Below, in pieces: positions 44,594 through 54,988 of a stretch of DNA of 64,000 nucleotides. The stretch is from the NCBI GenBank assembly GCA_032622095.1, contig CP136063.1, positions 278,189,426 to 278,253,425 on the forward strand. Reading direction: 5' to 3'. A model generated the notes under the pieces. It was not told where the DNA came from. It did no database searches and saw only the letters and a list, made by a program, of their open reading frames with translations. How positions within the stretch are numbered: the stretch's first letter is position 1; each line of letters starts with the position of its first letter. This DNA comes from Siphonodentalium dalli. Its lineage: Eukaryota; Mollusca; Scaphopoda; Gadilida; Siphonodentaliidae. The translations under genes were made by a program, and so were the position numbers.

Positions 44594-44820
44594 TTAAAGG
44601 GATACTGTACACTAATCTAGTCATTTATGGGACCATCTCCTTTTATACTCAATATAATATATGTAACAAATGAATGAATTTGAGCCATGGATTCTGGTCA
44701 TAAACTCATTTTCATTATAATTACCATGATGTTTGCATCATTCATCGAGCACATATCCTGTCGAGTATTAAAGGAGATGGTGCCATAAATGGCCGGATTT
44801 AGTGTACAGTACCCCTTTTA
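44594..44820. mobile_element. Short MITE, GTACTGTACACTAA family
   Basis: Left end AAAGGGATACTGTACACTAA, right end TTAGTGTACAGTACCCCTTT, with a longer palindrome through TTTATGGGACCATCTCCTTT and its counterpart. The LINE region starts directly to the right. Confidence 0.75.
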
Positions 44821-47800
44821 TATTATATGCAAAAGCAGGTGATATTGGTAAATGTAGTGAACTTGCAATTACTAGTAAGTGTTTTAATGTTGCATATTTA
44901 TAGCGAAATGCCATCTTACCATCGGGGAGGTATATTATTGTTTTGTATTAGTTATTTTAATAAGTATAACATGATTGTGATTCCGATTTATATTCCGACT
45001 CTGGGTCTAAATAGACTGTCTCGTCCTGCATTTAATATCTTATTGGTGTTACCAAACCACATTGCCATAGTTATAAAGTTTTCCATTGAGTGTGGCCTCA
45101 TACTTTGTGATGGCTAATCGCAAAACTATAGAGCTTGATGATATAGAAAACAATGATGTTTTTGATTTCTTAGAAACCTACCAATCACGTTCAGACGGAC
45201 AAGAGGGCTCGTGCGATAATCCCATAAATGGATTAGTTCCGACTAAATATTTTTTACCCGAGGAATATAATAATATTGTAGCCAGAACAAAAAGTCAAGT
45301 TTCATTGTTTAACTTAAATTGTCAAAGTCTCAATGCCAATTGGGATGCTTTCAACACTTTGATTTACGAACTACAAAATACGAATGACAAATTTGGAGTC
45401 ATAGGTCTCACTGAAATATTTCGCACCCCTGATAACATTAATTTCTCATTAGTAGGTTATCATCCTCTCATAAAAAAATGTAGACCCGATGATGATGATT
45501 CAAGAGGGGGCGTTGGGCTTTTCATTAGAGATGATTTGAACTTTAAAATTCGGGAAGATTTATCAATTTTTTTGCCTCACGTTTTTGAATCACTCTTCAT
45601 TGAGATATCCGAACATCATAGAAAGCCGTATATTGTTGGAATTATATACAGACCTAACACTCAGCCAAAGGCTGATATAGATAAATTTATCAAAACAATG
45701 AAGGAGATAATGACAAAAATTAATTCTGAGCACAAAAAAGGGTTTTTAATGGGTGATTATAATATTGACTTGTTGAAATTCGGATTACACGTGAAAACAA
45801 ATGAATTTATTAACTCGTTTTTTGCTGATGGGTTTCTACCAACCATTCTTAGACCGACGAGAGTTACCACATATACTGCCACATTGATAGATCAAATACT
45901 TACTAATGACCCCTTGATGAGCTTCCAATCGGGTATTGTCATAACCGATGTCAGTGACCATTTTGGTATATTTTATCGGGAAAAGGCAATTCTCCACAGT
46001 CATCAACAGTTAGGAACACAATTACAGAGGAGCTTCTGTGATGATAATGTATCATGTTTTAAACGTATATTGTCTTCGACAAATTATGACTCTGTGTTAC
46101 ATGCATCTAGTCCTGATGGGTCGTATGACTCATTCATGAATCTGTTTTTAAAAGGTTATGATGTTGCCTTTCCTCTTAGAGTAGTACAAATCAAACGAAA
46201 ACACATAAAACTAAAGCCTTGGATGACCGGTGGGCTCCTTAAATCGTCTTTGCACAAAGATAAATTATATAGAAAGAAATTGAAGAACCCCACTGACGGT
46301 AATATTGAACTATATAAGGAGTATTGCAGATATTTTAATCGAATTAAAAGATACAGCAAACGGACATACTATGAGAATATTCTGAACTCTTGTAGATCTG
46401 ACATGAAAAAAACTTGGAACATATTACGCGAAGTCATTCAAAAGAGCAATAAGAAACCTCAATACCCCCACATTTTTGTGATTGAAGGGAAACCTATCCA
46501 CAATAAACAACAAGTGTCTGAAGAATTTAACAAATTCTTCTCAACAATCGGCGAACGCGAAGCAGATAAAATATCGACTAACTCTAATATGGATTTCTCA
46601 AGCTATCTTGGCCAACCTGAAATTAGAAGTATGTTCGTGCGGCCCACCACCGTAGAAGAATTGGGTTATATTGTTAACAAAATGAAGAATAAACAAAGCA
46701 AAGATAACAAGGGGATTTCAGCAGGTTTATTGAAACAAATTATTGAGGAAATTTCAATACCTCTATGTCATATAATAAATAATTCATTAGAGGCAGGCAT
46801 TGTTCCAAAAGAGATGAAAATAGCTAGAGTTATTCCTCTATTTAAATCCAATGAAAGAAATATGATTCAAAATTATCGTCCAATTAGTATTCTTCCCACA
46901 TTTTCTAAAATCTTAGAGAAAGTGGTATGTAACAGGTTAGTGGAATTTTTCCATGATAAATTCTATAAAGAACAATATGGCTTCCGGAGAGGCCATTCTA
47001 CAGTTCACCCAATAATCCGACTTCTTAACGACATTGTGATTAATAATGACAAGAAATCAAAAGATTGTACATTAACAACTTTTATTGACTTCTCAAAAGC
47101 TTTTGATACCATAAATCACGATATACTATTATCTAAACTTGAATATTATGGAGTTCGAGGCAATATAAAACATTGGTTCGAGAGTTACTTAAGAGATAGA
47201 GTGCAATATGTAGATTTAGACGGTTGTGTATCAAGTGAAATCCATATTACAACTGGTGTCCCTCAGGGATCTATCTTAGGCCCTTTACTTTTTCTTATCT
47301 ATGTGAATGACATGCACCGGAGTACATCATTATCCCTTTTATCATTTGCAGATGATACCACTGTATATGCGTCTCATCATAATTTAGATTTACTTTTTAA
47401 GCGCACAAATATTCAACTTGAATTACTCAATCAATGGTGCAAGGCAAACAAACTGTCATTAAATGCCAAGAAAACCAAATATATTTTATTTCAACCAACT
47501 GGTGGAAACTATAATTGCACGAAACATACTCTACAGATAAATGGTCAAATAATTGAAAGAATAGGAAGCAACTGCAAAGAAAAATCCTTCAAATTCCTTG
47601 GTATTCATCTGGACGAAAATTTAACATTCAACAACCACACGGCTTTAATTGCAACAAGAATGTCTAGAGCTCTATATGCAATTAACAGAGTTAAACACAT
47701 TCTTCCAGAAAGGAATTTACGACAGTTGTATTACAGTCTAATTCATAGTCACCTAACATATGGCATAGAAATTTGGGGAAATTCGAATACGTTTAATAAA

Positions 47801-48657
47801 TTAATAGTATTGCAGAAAAAGGCAATTCGCATTATACATAATAAAAGATATAACAGCCACACCGATCCACTCTTTAAAAAAAGTAATATACTAAAAGCTC
47901 ACGATCTTTATAAATTACGCACCTATCAATTCATGAACGATTGGTTCTGCAACCAACTACCTATCTCATTTCAGAACACTTATCGCATATATCACAACCC
48001 AACAATGGTAACAAGACAAAGTGGCAAATTAGGTGGAACAAAATCTAGAACATCCTTCACCGAAAACCTCCCTTACCATATCTTCCCGAAACTTTGGAAA
48101 GAACTAGATACATCTTTACAGTTAGTTTTACCACGTTCCAAATTTAAACGAGACGTATCTGAAGATATCATAAGCAGCTATCTTGACAGTGTTCTTTGTA
48201 AAAACCTACACTGTTTCGACTGTTATCCGTTCATGGATAAATCAACTATATATATGTAAGAATTGTTAAGTGAATCCAACGCATGTACGCCCATTATGTG
48301 TGAAGAATACAACTATATCATCAGTCTTATATTATACCAAAATTTATATTATATATCATAATTGAACGATAATTGAACGATATTTTACTGTATTGCCACT
48401 TAGGCTATGGAAAAAACTAAACCACAAAAGTATCGTTGTCTACACTACTATAGATAAAAAAAACTTGTATCACCATTATATGCTGTCATTTGGGATCAGA
48501 GTCGGAATATAATTATCTAAGTTTGGGAGTGTGCAGGAAGACGACCAGTAGGTCATGCCATCTCCCAGTAATATATACTATATTTTGTTTGATTTTTGTA
48601 TTATACATTATCATGTTTGTTATATATTACTAAATAAAATTGAATTGAATTGAATTG
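44821..48657 (+). mobile_element. Non-LTR retrotransposon (LINE), Jockey-superfamily-like
   Basis: It contains the intact ORF at 45086-48259, a ~400-bp 3' UTR, and a 3' tail of repeated TTGAA after ACTAAATAAAATTGAATTG (ends about 48657). No ORF1 with zinc knuckles is seen upstream, and the left border is only inferred from the neighbouring MITE, so a 5' truncation is possible. Antisense to bystin, in intron 3. No target duplication was identified. Confidence 0.85.
45086..48259 (+). CDS. LINE endonuclease-reverse transcriptase ORF
   Basis: 1057 codons without a break. An APE-type endonuclease comes first: FNLNCQSL near residue 76, GLTEIF near 107, SRGGVGLFIRDD near 147, GDYNIDLL near 223 and VSDHFGIF near 290. 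A reverse transcriptase follows: NYRPISILPTFSKILEKVV near 598, QYGFRRGHST, FIDFSKAFDTINHD, TGVPQGSILGPLLFLIYVND, and the catalytic SFADDTTVY. A C-terminal region with KKAIRIIH and a Cys-rich end (CKNLHCFDCYPF) closes it. Motifs put it near the CR1/L2/Jockey group; a tree would be needed to name the clade. The ATG upstream of MANRK may not be the true start. Intact catalytic motifs suggest a recent insertion. Confidence 0.95.
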   Translation: MSVASYFVMANRKTIELDDIENNDVFDFLETYQSRSDGQEGSCDNPINGLVPTKYFLPEEYNNIVARTKSQVSLFNLNCQSLNANWDAFNTLIYELQNTNDKFGVIGLTEIFRTPDNINFSLVGYHPLIKKCRPDDDDSRGGVGLFIRDDLNFKIREDLSIFLPHVFESLFIEISEHHRKPYIVGIIYRPNTQPKADIDKFIKTMKEIMTKINSEHKKGFLMGDYNIDLLKFGLHVKTNEFINSFFADGFLPTILRPTRVTTYTATLIDQILTNDPLMSFQSGIVITDVSDHFGIFYREKAILHSHQQLGTQLQRSFCDDNVSCFKRILSSTNYDSVLHASSPDGSYDSFMNLFLKGYDVAFPLRVVQIKRKHIKLKPWMTGGLLKSSLHKDKLYRKKLKNPTDGNIELYKEYCRYFNRIKRYSKRTYYENILNSCRSDMKKTWNILREVIQKSNKKPQYPHIFVIEGKPIHNKQQVSEEFNKFFSTIGEREADKISTNSNMDFSSYLGQPEIRSMFVRPTTVEELGYIVNKMKNKQSKDNKGISAGLLKQIIEEISIPLCHIINNSLEAGIVPKEMKIARVIPLFKSNERNMIQNYRPISILPTFSKILEKVVCNRLVEFFHDKFYKEQYGFRRGHSTVHPIIRLLNDIVINNDKKSKDCTLTTFIDFSKAFDTINHDILLSKLEYYGVRGNIKHWFESYLRDRVQYVDLDGCVSSEIHITTGVPQGSILGPLLFLIYVNDMHRSTSLSLLSFADDTTVYASHHNLDLLFKRTNIQLELLNQWCKANKLSLNAKKTKYILFQPTGGNYNCTKHTLQINGQIIERIGSNCKEKSFKFLGIHLDENLTFNNHTALIATRMSRALYAINRVKHILPERNLRQLYYSLIHSHLTYGIEIWGNSNTFNKLIVLQKKAIRIIHNKRYNSHTDPLFKKSNILKAHDLYKLRTYQFMNDWFCNQLPISFQNTYRIYHNPTMVTRQSGKLGGTKSRTSFTENLPYHIFPKLWKELDTSLQLVLPRSKFKRDVSEDIISSYLDSVLCKNLHCFDCYPFMDKSTIYM

Positions 48658-48785
48658 AGCTCATAGATGGACTGAATTCCAAGATCCCAGTGTTGTCACT
48701 TATGGTGCATCTGATTGAGAATTAGAGGGAAAGGAAACCCTCAACTGACAAATGTTTGATAGTTCAATCCAACTCCCACAAAGTA

Positions 48786-48891
48786 TGAGAGCTTTCCGAT
48801 AAATGGCAACAAGCCATATTCCCGACTAAATCCTGAAAAGTAACCCATAATTCTGCTGTGGTTAAGCAGTCGATTATTTAGGGCATTACTG
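48786..48891. mobile_element. Fragment of the CAGTAATGCCC foldback MITE
   Basis: Only one arm remains: AGAGCTTTCCGATAAATGGC, AAGCCATATTCCCGAC, TAATTCTGCTGTGGTTAAG, ending GGGCATTACTG/TA at 48891. It is located 121 bp from bystin exon 3. Confidence 0.65.
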
Positions 48892-49012
48892 TAGTTCAAG
48901 TACATCAATATTGCTTTGTGTTATTTATGTCTATTTCTAGTTTCCACAATAAACAGTACTGATGTGATGGCAGTGATTCTATGAGAGTTAATGGCATTAA
49001 ATTTATACAAAC

Positions 49013-49124
49013 CACGTCTTCATAATCATCGTCATCGTTGACATCAGACTCATCCTCCTCCTCGGATTCTGAATCTCCCTTACTCGCACCAAGTCGGACG
49101 GTTTTCTTTTGAACAGGCACAGAT
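49013..49124 (-). CDS. BYSL: Bystin exon 3
   Basis: 112 nt: acceptor ACCATTTCAG, donor GTG/GTTTGT. One base completes Arg77, then SVPVQKKTVRLGASKGDSES followed by EEEDESDVNDDDDYEDV (residues 78-114). This is the acidic linker found in bystins before the conserved domain; it is low in sequence conservation, so identification rests on phase, order and composition. Confidence 0.85.
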
Positions 49125-49271
49125 CTGAAATGGTTCACAATCATATTTTTCTTCACCCGTTAAGAGAAATGAACTTCAAATGATACAGTGAAAGATCAAT
49201 ATAATATTAGCATTTTTGTTTAAATTTTCATCTTGTTTTGGGAATAAATATTGTTTACACCAAATAATCGA

Positions 49272-49752
49272 TTAAAGGTACTCAATCCGAACATAGGGTC
49301 CCCATCTCAACAGATTCCAACAACAACAATCCGATCAGAGGGTCCTATATTACTATTTCTTTGGGCGTAAAAAATATTTGATTCGAGTCGAGGAACCCAT
49401 CAAACAAAGCTCAGAGTTATTAGATATTGATTTTGAAATTTGTTATTTACTCGAGATGAGTACTAATAATTGCCTTCAACTGCCGTAATCTGCTCGGGAT
49501 GTGTACACCAAAATCTATTCAAACAGACAAGGATGGATAACTCTAAAATCAAGTGGTAATAATAACGCAATTTTGACTGAGTTCTGGGCCAGAAAGTATT
49601 CCCGATAATGAAAAATAATAGATTTCTAAAATCGATATCTAACAAATCTGAGCTTTGATGGGTGACTTCCTCGACTCGATTCAAATATTTTTGACCCCCG
49701 AAGCCATTGAAATAGTAATTGAGAGGAGTTTTATCGGATTGAGTACCTTTAA
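49272..49752. mobile_element. MITE, AAAGGTACTCAATCC family
   Basis: Ends TTAAAGGTACTCAATCCG and CGGATTGAGTACCTTTAA are perfect inverses over 18 bp. The interior has ATTCGAGTCGAGGAACCC and, mirrored, GACTTCCTCGACTCGAT, so much of the element folds back. Bystin intron 2. Confidence 0.75.
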
Positions 49753-49883
49753 TTAGTCTGTAGAGTTGTTTTCGGTAGATAATGCATTTCCGGTGAACTA
49801 TCAGCAATAAAATCGTCTTCGAAGACAGTATATATATATAATAACATTTCTAAATAATAACCATCATTGAGCGTATATACGCT

Positions 49884-50265
49884 TAAGTTAAAATGATGTG
49901 AAACACTCCGCTAGGGTGATCAAATATAAATGGAGAATAATCTTGTTCAAAGTAGATATTTTTACAAATATTATTTATAAATTGACGACACACATAGTCA
50001 TTCTTGTATATTAATTAAATGCAGTGACTCTCGGCGGTGAAAATCGCTTTTGTTAGTTTATCGCCGATAGATGCGTCCCGAATCTAGTAGTAAATATTTA
50101 CATTTGAGCGTAGTTCAGACGATGTTTTCTATGGAGTAGTACAATCGATTTGCTTCAGAATTTCGGCGGTGTTAGTGGAATGCTACATTCCTACAATTGG
50201 CATAGCGCCTGAATACTAACTTATCAGTTTCACGCACTCGAACAAGTACATAATATGTCTTTAAG
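49884..50265. repeat. Uninterrupted R-family repeat
   Basis: It begins TTAAAATGATGTGAAACACTC and ends ACATAATATGTCTTTAAG. It is collinear with 22853-22910 joined to 35525-35845, with no 12.6-kb insert between them. The joint corresponds to GAATAATCTTGTTCAAAG. It may be an empty target copy or a deletion derivative of the large structure. A more diverged relative lies at 3420-3720. Bystin intron 2. Confidence 0.7.
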
Positions 50266-50572
50266 TACATTATGGGAGTCAAAAGATCAAATACAAATTG
50301 AATTAACTGTGACGAAATACATTAAGCAGACAGCACTGAGTACATGCGCTCTTCTGTTAGTTTAATGATAATTCACGTGATGTTAAGATTTTCCTGCTGA
50401 AAATGAATCATGTCACTTCTCACGTGACTTTGTATTTCTGGGTATATAAATAATATTCCAAACAGGATTTAGTGTCATCAGCATATTATAATGGTAGGAC
50501 TGGATTCAACTCAAGTGATAAATCGATTATCTCATTTATCATTGATGCATGAATTAATCAACAATTAATCGA

Positions 50573-51041
50573 TTAACCCTTTACCCAACAAAACGCCCAG
50601 AAAAATAGCCCAAATGAAGCTGCAACAGCCTAAATTATCTTGGGTCTGTCTCAATAGAACCATACAAATATGGATATCATTGGAACCGGCTCATTGATCA
50701 CATTGTGATAGTTACAGTTATGCCCTGTGCCAATGCATTCTCTTATATATGCGAGTCGACCATAGGTCGCCTCGCATATATAAGAGAATGCATTGGCCTA
50801 AACAAAATTCATTTTTTAACACTTTTTACCATTTTTTCTTACATTCTTTAACAATTTTATAATTTTTTCTTACATTTTTCTTACATTTTTATAATATTTT
50901 TCTACATTCTTTGACAATTTTATCATTTTTAATATGTGTTAAGCCAATGCATTCTCTTATATATGCGAGGCGACCTATGGTCGACTCGCATATATAAGAG
51001 AATGCATTGGCACAGGGCGGTTTTGTTGGGTAAAGGGTTAA
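50573..51041. mobile_element. Complete piggyBac-like twin-hairpin MITE
   Basis: 469 bp between TTAA 50573-50576 and 51038-51041, with ends CCCTTTACCCAACAAAAC and GTTTTGTTGGGTAAAGGG matching. Hairpins lie at 50729-50797 and 50942-51011, separated by a TTTTTCTTACATT-rich linker. It is the best reference for the family. The right end is 19 bp from bystin exon 2. Confidence 0.88.
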
Positions 51042-51060
51042 TAGTTTTAGTTCTGCTGAC

Positions 51061-51146
51061 CTTCCAGATCCGTGTTCATCTTCTAGCTCTTCTTGCTGTA
51101 TTCTAGCTTGTTCAAGAATCTTCTTTGACAGCTTCTCATCTACATA
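51061..51146 (-). CDS. BYSL: Bystin exon 2
   Basis: 86 nt: acceptor TTTAAATCCAG, donor GAAG/GTCAGC. It encodes YVDEKLSKKILEQARIQQEE then LEDEHGSG and two bases of Arg77 (residues 49-76). This matches the YVxxxLSxxILxQARxQQEELExEHG segment of animal bystins, likely a coiled coil. It is too short to be seen as an ORF. Confidence 0.92.
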
Positions 51147-51289
51147 CTGGATTTAAAATGAAATGTCAGATCCAATCTGCTATCAGAATAATATACGGGT
51201 TCAACCCTTTCCATACTGAATGGATTATCACATTCAGGAATAAATGTCTATATTGGAATGGCCTATTATCCATTTAGTTTAAACAGTAT

Positions 51290-51850
51290 TTTATTTTCCC
51301 TCTATGGAGTCAGGAAATACAAATCTATAATCACAATGTACAAATTTAGAAGGAGAACAAGAGTATTGCTTGGGCCATGGTAATTTCAACAATGGGCCAT
51401 AACTCAGTTGAAAATTGGTGAGGGGAAGTTGGGGAACCCAAATTTGAACTTGACCTGTATTTTGAGCTAGTAAGCTCACATACCAAATTTCATTCAATTC
51501 AGACTTATTAAAGTTATTATCCGGAAACAAAATTTAAGTGCAAATTCCAACAAAATGGCCCATAACTCTCGTAAAAAATTGGCGGTTAGAACCCAAATTT
51601 GAACTTGACCTGTATTTTGTGCTAGTAAAACCACATTCTAAATTTAAGCCCATTCAGTTCAGACTGACTAAAGTTATCATCCGGAAACTAAATGAAAGTG
51701 TCATTGACACTGTAGCTCAACTTGGAAAGGGAATAATTTCAAGTGTCAGTCAATTGAGTGATTAGGAATGCGGAAAGTTGAAATGTCTAAGTAATACTAG
51801 ATTATCAACATGAAGAGATATATATATAATAAAATCCAAGATGGCCACTG
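51290..51850. repeat. Two ~165-bp core units followed by a pearl-like 5' end
   Basis: AATGGGCCATAACTCAG and AATGGCCCATAACTCTC start two units sharing AATTTGAACTTGACCTGTAT and AAGTTATYATCCGGAAAC. At 51691 the terminal sequence AATGAAAGTGTCATTGACAC and GTAGCTCAACTTGG begins, as at 13489 and 15933, but only a scrap of core (AAAATCCAAGATGGCCACTG) follows. Probably a truncated pearl-like element. Confidence 0.55.
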
Positions 51851-53337
51851 ATGTAAGTTTGGACTGGAATTGCTATCAGTTGAAAAGCTTGAGATATCAG
51901 TTGGCAATATTTGCAATGCTTAAGATACCAGCGTGTTAGGGTTGGGACAAAATTCCATTCTTCCTGATTGTTGGGTTTTGGGTCTGGTTCAGGGAGAAGG
52001 AGGTGCAATTTCTAAGTTGGGCACCCCCCCCCCATCAACAGCTAGATAAGGACTGTCTTGTCTAACCTTTAAATACTTAGTATGGTATAAGTATATATGG
52101 GTCAAATTTTGAACTTCAGTGTATGAGATAGAAAGATAGAAGTCACTTCTTCCTGGGGTAAAAAATAGGGAGAAGTTGTATCTAGGCTGGTCCATGTGCA
52201 CGGGCCTATGTATCGTTGTTGATTTTTAGCCCTTTTGGGGGAGGGGGGGTCCAACCAATTATAGTTTAAATGGCTGTTTTTATTGGGTCTGTTTGGGTGG
52301 GGTGGGGGGGGGGGGGTGGGGGGCTCCTGGAGCCCTCTCTCAATATGTTCCTGCTAATTCTGGTGTAGCCTAAGTTAACTAACACAGAAATGGTCATTGT
52401 GTCACCCCCTTTCGTTCAGTTGGGTACACAGCTTTTGAAAACTTTTAGTTTTTATAAAATTTACATTTGAGTACCCAGCTTTATGACTGAAATTGTTTCA
52501 AGTCAAATTTTGCCAACTATTTATGTGAAAAGGAAATATCCGGAACTGGGAAATTGACTGGACAAAATTTGGAAAACATTTACTGGTCGAATTTCGTACC
52601 TCCACTTCTCTCGTAATGTCATGACCAGTGTAGGTCAACATGACTGTTATCGCAGATTGCTGCTTCCAGGTAGAAGGGTATGCACTATGTTCATGACTGA
52701 ACTAGTGACGACATTAGGCTGGGTACACTGTCAGATTGGGAGCCTACGTTAAATGGCTGTCCTGTGTGCAACAATGTGCTCATGTTAACTTAAAGATCCC
52801 TACCATAGCGAAGAAGTCACAAATTCGACAACAAAAATCCTGGACAAATTGGGTGGTGGATCTACTCGATCCCAGTGCGATTATGGCCACCATTGGCCCC
52901 ATGCACTGAAAACTCTACAGATATTGGGTCTTAGAAATTGGATTAATAAAGGTACGTATTATATTATGGTATAATAATAACCGTACAGTGGTCAGGTCTG
53001 GCTCATGCACAAATCTGACTATACAGTTTTGGTATGAAATTTTCTATTTCTACCAAATACCATTTCTTTTGAAATCCAGTTGGTTATTTCTCAATCTTTT
53101 GGTAACAATTTGTGCTGGGGACAATCAGTTTAAAAAAGTGATTTTATGAAGTTTGAAGAAGATTACAAAACTGTCCCAAAGTATGGCCAAAGTAATCATC
53201 AAAAGTCCATTTTTGGTGTAAAAAATTATTCCTCATGGAAATATTGAATATTCTCATTCTCATATTAACATATTGAAATCAAACATTAGGTGATAATTAT
53301 GATCTTTGTACTAATAAAATCTGATGATAAACTGATA
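51851..53337. other. Intron 1 sequence, nothing recognised
   Basis: Contains C- and G-rich low-complexity runs (about 52024-52034 and 52275-52322) and otherwise no terminal repeats, ORFs or RNA genes that I can support. Confidence 0.45.
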
Positions 53338-53763
53338 TAGCTCGATTTATGTGCAAATCGGACTATGTGGGGTACGATTCCATTCATTAAGCTCGGCTAC
53401 AACGAGTAATGGAATTACAATGGGCAATGAATGGAATGATCGGGCATAAATTCAGCGTATTACTCGGAGTACGCTGGCTACACCTACGGCCGAGGTGGTG
53501 TAATCTTGAGCATATTGTAATGTGACGTCACTTTCCACGTAAATGATCGGTTGTCAACTGAGAAAGCACATGGAAAATATGTATGTAATAGACTAAATGA
53601 ATTTAATTCTTAATAATTTGTCATAAATATGTAATATATAATTCAGAAATATATAACTCCGGTCACCAAAAATCATTCCATTCATTTTTGCCCAGGGTAT
53701 TTTACCCATTGTAGCCTAGCGTAATGAAAGGAATCGGCCCGCGGTCAGATCTGCACATGAGCC
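53338..53763. mobile_element. MITE with long imperfect terminal inverted repeats
   Basis: Left GATTTATGTGCAAATCGGAC then GGTACGATTCCATTCATTAA and GCTCGGCTAC. The right end is the imperfect inverse GTAGCCTAGCGTAATG, GGAATCGGCCC and TCAGATCTGCACATGAGCC. The last eight bases CATGAGCC are the target of the hAT-like insertion that follows. Confidence 0.5.
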
Positions 53764-54961
53764 TAGTGATGAGCCGATTGTCAAATAGAGCCTTGCGCCG
53801 ATTGCCGATTATTTGAGATCACAATCGGCCGATTCAGGTGCCGATTCCGATTATTGTAATAATTATACCAAAATATGTTATATGTGGTATATACAAGCAA
53901 CAACATCAGTAATATACCAGTATACATAAGTATACGTTTGTGTAAGTATAAAGGTAGGTATGGGTGGACTTGTGAACAAATTCCTGCGTCCTGACAACCA
54001 ATACACATGTTATATTATGCTATATTTACCTAAGATTTATGTCTATAAGTCGCTACTTGTTGACCCAGTATTTCCCCTCAAAACGTGCACGCGCCTTATA
54101 CAACTAAGTCAATATAGGGGGTCTGAATTCTGGCTACAATCAGACACAGGTGAGTTTTGGCATTCGCCGCGATGACAACTCAGAAGAGTGCATGACCGTT
54201 CACACCAAAACAGGAACAAAATGTTTAATTACAAATAAAAACAATTACATAATATTACTAATTGTTACCAGTGTATTTATCACTATCCAATTAATAAAAT
54301 ACAAGAATTCAACATGAGACCTCCGTCTGAGGAAGAGAATTTTGATGTTATACCACATTATCCTGAACTCAACTGTAGAGACACTGAATACCAAGGATGA
54401 CGCAACACTTGTTTACTGTCTACATGTTTTTTTTATGTCGGCTTTTAGATAAGAGGTCATTGAGGTCACCGGCTGACCCGGAATCAGTTTGAATACTGGT
54501 GATTAGCGGTCACTACGTTGAATAGTAGTTGTTAATTGGTGAACAATGGGAAATGTTGTAAACACACTACACTATATAATATGTCTCGTCGGGATATTTT
54601 ACATATTTATTTCAATTCATTCGATATATAGTAACTAAAGCGTGGTGAATGCAGTCAACCGCGTAATTATGTGTCAGGTGACCTGTACTTTCGGGGGTTT
54701 ATACCTGTGTTTGGCAGGACCTGGCTGTATACCATCAAATTTGTGTTTGGTTACACTTTTTCCATGTTTACTGGTCATTTATTCAACAAAACATCGTTAT
54801 ATTTAACACAGTTTATTGAAGAAAAACAAGCACCATATTATTATTTAGACAATCGGAAATGCAGCCGATGTTGAAACCCGAGTAGTCGAATACCGATTGT
54901 CCTCCGATGGGCCACAATCGGCCGATTCCGATTGTCATTCCCGATTATCGGCTCATCACTA
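53764..54961. mobile_element. hAT-like non-autonomous element
   Basis: Ends TAGTGATGAGCCGAT and ATCGGCTCATCACTA are flanked by CATGAGCC at 53756-53763 and 54962-54969. Subterminal AATCGGCCGATT motifs occur at both ends. An 8-bp duplication fits hAT. No transposase-sized ORF. Bystin intron 1. Confidence 0.85.
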
Positions 54962-54988
54962 CATGAGCCAGATGGCAGACCTGGTGGT

